A stretch of DNA of 7,725 nt from Candidatus Aenigmatarchaeota archaeon (GTDB lineage Archaea; Aenigmatarchaeota; Aenigmatarchaeia; CG10238-14). Every line of letters begins with the position of its first letter. The first letter of the stretch is position 1. The position numbers and the translations under genes were made by a program. The DNA lies in NCBI GenBank assembly GCA_026397455.1, contig JAPLUX010000034.1, forward strand, positions 1-7,725, written 5' to 3'. The notes under the pieces were generated by a model. It ran no database searches and was not told the origin of the DNA. It was given only the letters and a program-made list of their open reading frames with translations. Positions 5,025 to 7,725 of this stretch are shown here, piece by piece.

Positions 5025-5494
5025 TATAGAAGACATCCATGGTAAGAACCTAAAAATACAGGATTGTCTTCATATAAGACCTTTATTTCGCCAGCGATTT
5101 TATTGATATCCCCTTGACTGGTTTCAATGTACTCGTATTTGCCTTTCTTGAAGTATGATGGTCCTACGTATGGTCTTTCCATTTCGATATGTCCCAATGC
5201 TTCAAACATAAACTGCCACATTTCTTCTGTATCAACAATGTCACTAACTTTCATCCCGTAATAGTTCATTGCCCATTTTGGTACTTCGTTAAATTTTGAA
5301 ATTTCCAGTCCTAAAAAAGATTTTTGATTACCGTATACTAAGTCTAGATATTCTAAGGGTCCTTTTTTATATCTTGTTTCTTTTATCCCATCTTTGTTTG
5401 TTGCTCTTTCTATTTGAGAATTATAGACCTTGGTCTTTACTTCAAAAAGGAGTTCTTTTAATTGTTGAACATTGAATGATTCATTAACTATCAT
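5024..5494 (-). CDS. DUF5680 domain-containing protein
   Basis: This 156-residue soluble protein resembles the DUF5680 family, whose biochemical role is unknown. The family pattern is visible in order: an N-terminal helix (10-22) leading into KVYNS, then LEYLDLVYGNQKSFLGLE (47-64), the characteristic PKWAMNYYG (72-80), ERPYVGPSYFKKGKYEYIE (106-124) and the closing FLGSYHGCLL (147-156). The many Trp, Tyr and Gly residues around beta strands suggest a compact beta-rich fold. Length is close to the family norm and the end is intact. There is no signal peptide or membrane segment. ATG 5494 is supported by a TATA-like ATAAAA (5523-5518) centred 26 nt upstream and the absence of a ribosome-binding site, so the mRNA is probably leaderless. 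It is transcribed alone, divergent from PGI/PMI. Confidence 0.75.
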   Translation of the reverse strand: MIVNESFNVQQLKELLFEVKTKVYNSQIERATNKDGIKETRYKKGPLEYLDLVYGNQKSFLGLEISKFNEVPKWAMNYYGMKVSDIVDTEEMWQFMFEALGHIEMERPYVGPSYFKKGKYEYIETSQGDINKIAGEIKVLYEDNPVFLGSYHGCLL

Positions 5495-5517
5495 AGGAAT
5501 ATAAGAAATAGTAAAAG

Positions 5518-5523
5518 TTTTAT
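5518..5523 (-). promoter_or_regulatory. TATA-like box of the DUF5680 gene
   Basis: ATAAAA on the minus strand is centred 26 nt before ATG 5494, the spacing expected if transcription starts at the start codon. Purine-rich bases precede it, as for a BRE. Confidence 0.45.
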
Positions 5524-5545
5524 TCTTTTAAAATGGGTAAATATG

Positions 5546-5551
5546 TTTAAA
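5546..5551 (+). promoter_or_regulatory. TATA-like box of the PGI/PMI gene
   Basis: TTTAAA is centred about 30 nt before ATG 5579 and predicts transcription start near 5575, downstream of the alternative GTG at 5570. There is no GGTGA-type site. TTTTAAAA at 5526-5533 is a second candidate box. Confidence 0.35.
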
Positions 5552-5578
5552 TTCAAATAAAATTTCATTGTGAAAGGT

Positions 5579-6595
5579 ATGATTGAAACCATAAAAAAAT
5601 ACCCAGAAATGTGTGCAGATGCGATTAAATTAGCTGAAAAAGTCGATATTCCTGATTATAAATTTGACAAAATAGTCGTTTGCGGAATGGGTGGTTCTGC
5701 TGTTTCTGGTGATTTGCTAAAAGATTTGTTAAAAAATAGAATTTCTATTCCAATCGCTGTTTGCAGGGATTATCATCTACCTGCTTATGTTGATGAAAAA
5801 ACACTCACTTTTTGTATTAGTTATTCTGGTAACACTGAAGAGACTCTAAGTCAATTCGTAGATTGTATTAAAAAAAAGAGTAAAATCATTGGCATAAGTT
5901 CTGGTGGTAAACTGGAAGAATGGTGTAAAAGATTTAAATTACCTTATGTTTCAATACCGTCTGGTTATCAGCCTAGATCAGCTTTACCTTATTTGTTGTT
6001 CTCTATGATTGTATGTTTACAAAAAAATGGAGTAGTTAATTTACAGAAAGAAATCGATGAAACGATCGAATTGTTAAAAAGAATAAAGACTGACTCTATT
6101 AAAAAATTGGCTAATTCAATGAAAGATTCTACGATAATCGTTTATTCTTCTGATGAGTTTTCTGGTGTAGCAAGGAGAGTCAAGACTCAGATAAACGAAA
6201 ACAGTAAAATGCCTGCTAAGTACGATGTTTTCCCTGAGTTAGACCATAATGAAATAGTTGGTTATCAGAATGAAAGGTTGAACAAGAATTGTTTTGTTTT
6301 AATACTGAGAGATAAGGATGAACCAGAAGAGATTAAAGCAAGGATAGAGATTACCAAAGGTTTGATAAAGGATAAAGTTAAGGGAATGGAAGAGATATGG
6401 GCTGAAGGTAAGTCAAAATTGGCAAGGATGATGTCTCTGATTTTCTTGGGCGATGCTCTGAGTTATGAGTTGGCTGTTTTGAATGATGTTGATCCTGTTG
6501 AAGTTGAAAATATAGGTATTCTTAAGAAAAAGTTGACAGAGAGATTAAATTTAGTAGAAAAATTAGAAAAAGATTATTTAAATAGACCATTATAA
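5579..6595 (+). CDS. Bifunctional phosphoglucose/phosphomannose isomerase
   Basis: This cytosolic enzyme interconverts glucose-6-phosphate or mannose-6-phosphate with fructose-6-phosphate, linking gluconeogenesis/glycolysis and sugar-nucleotide supply. The 338-residue protein consists of two SIS (sugar isomerase) domains. Visible motifs are GMGGSAVSGDLL (36-47), SYSGNTEETL (81-90) binding the phosphate, IPSGYQPRSALPYLL (126-140), and KTQINENSKMPA...ELDHNEIVGY (202-229), with Glu207 and His223 in the places of the catalytic Glu and His known from the Pyrobaculum enzyme (same 16-residue spacing). The C-terminus GDALSYELAVLNDVDPVEVENIGILKKKL (291-319) is also typical. Length is normal to slightly long for the family. 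ATG 5579 is preferred over GTG 5570 by family N-termini and TATA spacing. The last 22 bases overlap the tail of the convergent methyltransferase gene. Confidence 0.95.
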   Translation: MIETIKKYPEMCADAIKLAEKVDIPDYKFDKIVVCGMGGSAVSGDLLKDLLKNRISIPIAVCRDYHLPAYVDEKTLTFCISYSGNTEETLSQFVDCIKKKSKIIGISSGGKLEEWCKRFKLPYVSIPSGYQPRSALPYLLFSMIVCLQKNGVVNLQKEIDETIELLKRIKTDSIKKLANSMKDSTIIVYSSDEFSGVARRVKTQINENSKMPAKYDVFPELDHNEIVGYQNERLNKNCFVLILRDKDEPEEIKARIEITKGLIKDKVKGMEEIWAEGKSKLARMMSLIFLGDALSYELAVLNDVDPVEVENIGILKKKLTERLNLVEKLEKDYLNRPL

Positions 6596-7587
6596 CGATT
6601 ACGAAATTCTCCTAATTTCTCTTTGCCTAAGTAATTGGGTATAAAAAACAAAATAAAAGAATCCTCTCCATTAATTGCATATCCACATAAACCTGCATCC
6701 ATGAATGTTTTAGCCATTTCAATACCTTCCCATCTATGTGAAGTAATTACTGGCTCAAAATACTTTTCAAACTCTTCTCTTTTCGATTTTACCGTTACTC
6801 CATAAATTTGTGTGTCACCTGGTTTACCTTTAAGTAATTTATAAATTACCATATCACCTGTTTCTGGCCAATATGCTGAGTGTCCAATCTTTCCCATAAC
6901 CTTTTGGAATATTTTTAAATCGCCATAGTGCTCCTGTTGAGCCATACTGTGTAAAAACCATGAAAGTTGTGGGTTCTTCATAAAATCTCTATATGGAGGA
7001 ACTTTCAGTAATGGAATTGGTTCTGATATTTTTCTTTTTTTGAAATCAATAATTCTCACTTTTGTTTTCAGATATCTGTCCGGAGGTAATCCAGTATCTA
7101 TAGAAATTAATTCTGGTCTTTTATACAATTCAGCAACAAGTAAATCATTATCCTTCATCAATTTTCTGATTGATCTGACAACTTTTAATCGATCTTCAGA
7201 TGAAAAGTTTCCCAAAGTATTAGTCATAAGAGTCAAAAAAACAGGTTTATCTTCTTTTTTCAAAACCTTTTTCAATTTTTTTAAATGTAATAAATCATCT
7301 TTAATTAGTTCAGTATCTGGGTGTTTTTCTTTACATAATTTCAACATAGTTGGAGAATAATCGACACCAATTCTCCTTACTACATGAGGAATATTATTTG
7401 TTAATTTAAAATCAAGACCTCCACCAATTCCAAGACCTACATGCACTTTATCTTCATCAGGAAGGTAATGAGACAAGACTTCTAACATCATCTCTCGATC
7501 TTTGGATCTAACCATGGTTACTTTTTCTTGTTCATTTACGTATGCCTCGCAAGCCTCTTTATTATACCAAACTTCATCTCCAGACAT
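6574..7587 (-). CDS. Class I SAM-dependent methyltransferase, function unknown (weak EgtD-like features)
   Basis: The 337-residue protein has a Rossmann methyltransferase core in its first half. Motif I is VHVGLGIGGGL (48-58), motif II RIGVDYSP (72-79) with Asp76 to contact the SAM ribose, motif III LIKDDLLHL (94-102), and motif IV FLTLMTNTLGNFSSEDR (117-133). The TNTLGNF segment recalls the GStiGNF pattern of EgtD-type amino-acid methyltransferases, but overall similarity looks weak and I would not assign a substrate. The second half (about 165-337) includes a basic stretch and a closing beta-rich part, WEGIEMAKTFMDAGLCGYAI (286-305) and SFILFFIPNYL (310-320). Motif I lacks the usual acidic residue before GxGxG. 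ATG 7587 is the first in-frame start after a TAA at 7617-7615; no clear ribosome-binding site or native promoter is visible because an insertion sequence begins within about 20 bases upstream. Confidence 0.8.
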   Translation of the reverse strand: MSGDEVWYNKEACEAYVNEQEKVTMVRSKDREMMLEVLSHYLPDEDKVHVGLGIGGGLDFKLTNNIPHVVRRIGVDYSPTMLKLCKEKHPDTELIKDDLLHLKKLKKVLKKEDKPVFLTLMTNTLGNFSSEDRLKVVRSIRKLMKDNDLLVAELYKRPELISIDTGLPPDRYLKTKVRIIDFKKRKISEPIPLLKVPPYRDFMKNPQLSWFLHSMAQQEHYGDLKIFQKVMGKIGHSAYWPETGDMVIYKLLKGKPGDTQIYGVTVKSKREEFEKYFEPVITSHRWEGIEMAKTFMDAGLCGYAINGEDSFILFFIPNYLGKEKLGEFRNRYNGLFK

Positions 7588-7601
7588 CTTAACCAGTAGA
7601 A

Positions 7602-7725
7602 GGTCCTGTGTCGCTTAATTCCTCCTAAACCAATATAATATACATGTCTTCAAGAAACTGGAAAGAGTATAATGAACAGCTTGTCCGAAGAGGAGAGGCA
7701 TTGCTTGACTTTGATTTCTTGAAGG
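7602..7725 (+). mobile_element. Left end of an insertion sequence (partial, runs off window)
   Basis: A transposase gene starts at 7644, and about 40 bases of noncoding sequence with GGTCCTGTGTCGCTTAATT near 7602-7620 precede it, resembling a terminal inverted repeat. The exact left boundary is a guess because the right end is outside the window, so neither the inverted repeat nor a target duplication can be confirmed. Confidence 0.5.
7644..7725 (+). CDS. Transposase, N-terminal fragment (IS5-like DDE type)
   Basis: Only the first 27 codons are in the window: the protein begins MSSRNWKEYNEQLVRRGEAL and continues LDFDFLK. The pattern of a short start, N-W-x-x-Y-N-x-x-L-V-x-R-G-E, and then hydrophobic-acidic residues is one I associate with N-termini of archaeal IS5-like DDE transposases. 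The catalytic domain lies outside, so family and intactness cannot be judged. No ribosome-binding site precedes the ATG; a weak TTAATT at 7615-7620 is about 26 nt upstream, so a leaderless message is possible. Confidence 0.7.
   Translation, partial: MSSRNWKEYNEQLVRRGEALLDFDFLK

Noticed and set aside
7040..7360. 106-codon plus-strand frame inside the methyltransferase gene
   Set aside because: It is antisense to the SAM-binding core of the methyltransferase and shows no family features.
1..7725. CRISPR array, toxin-antitoxin pair, riboswitch or defence island
   Set aside because: I looked for regularly spaced repeats, small paired genes and structured leaders; none is visible, and intergenic spaces are too short for most.

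Overview
The window is AT-rich archaeal chromosome. It carries a partial SRP54, archaeal-type Pus10, ribosomal protein L21e, RNA polymerase subunit F (Rpb4-like), a DUF655 protein, archaeal EF-1 beta and a small multi-zinc-knuckle protein, none of which form such a cluster in bacteria. TATA-like boxes and GGTGA/GTGAT ribosome-binding sites also fit archaea. The SRP54 and the general style suggest an uncultivated lineage (DPANN- or Altiarchaeota-like), but this is only an impression; no marker here fixes the phylum.

Layout. Positions 1-1313 (+) hold SRP54, cut at its 5' end by the window edge. A rhomboid intramembrane protease (1310-1963, -) converges on it, and the two stop codons overlap. 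A short divergent spacer with one central TATA box separates rhomboid from a tightly packed + strand operon: pus10 (2021-3232), rpl21e (3234-3518), rpoF (3519-3848) and a DUF655 gene (3863-4402). A convergent two-gene - strand operon follows: zinc-finger protein (4680-4838), then EF-1 beta (4411-4671). A tRNA-Arg(GCG) lies at 4912-4983 (+). Beyond the tRNA the content becomes more accessory: a DUF5680 protein (5024-5494, -), a bifunctional phosphoglucose/phosphomannose isomerase (5579-6595, +), a class I SAM-dependent methyltransferase (6574-7587, -), and the left end of an insertion sequence whose transposase starts at 7644 (+) and runs off the window.

How the genes fit together. The left two thirds is an information-processing block: membrane targeting of nascent proteins (SRP54), tRNA pseudouridylation (Pus10), ribosome (L21e), transcription (RpoF), elongation factor recycling (EF-1 beta) and a tRNA. 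SRP54-pus10-rpl21e-rpoF-DUF655 is an order I recall from several archaea; here an antisense rhomboid gene separates the first two, and the next expected gene (ksgA) does not follow DUF655. The right third combines sugar-phosphate metabolism with two poorly characterised proteins and a mobile element.

Expression signals show a pattern. Promoter-proximal genes (rhomboid, pus10, DUF5680, PGI/PMI) have TATA-like boxes about 26-31 nt before the start codon, implying leaderless or nearly leaderless transcripts. Genes inside operons use GGTGA/GTGAT sites. There is no gene-free stretch longer than 300 bases. I found no CRISPR array or recognisable defence system, and no clear evidence of a wholly new system; the best leads are modest and listed in the findings.
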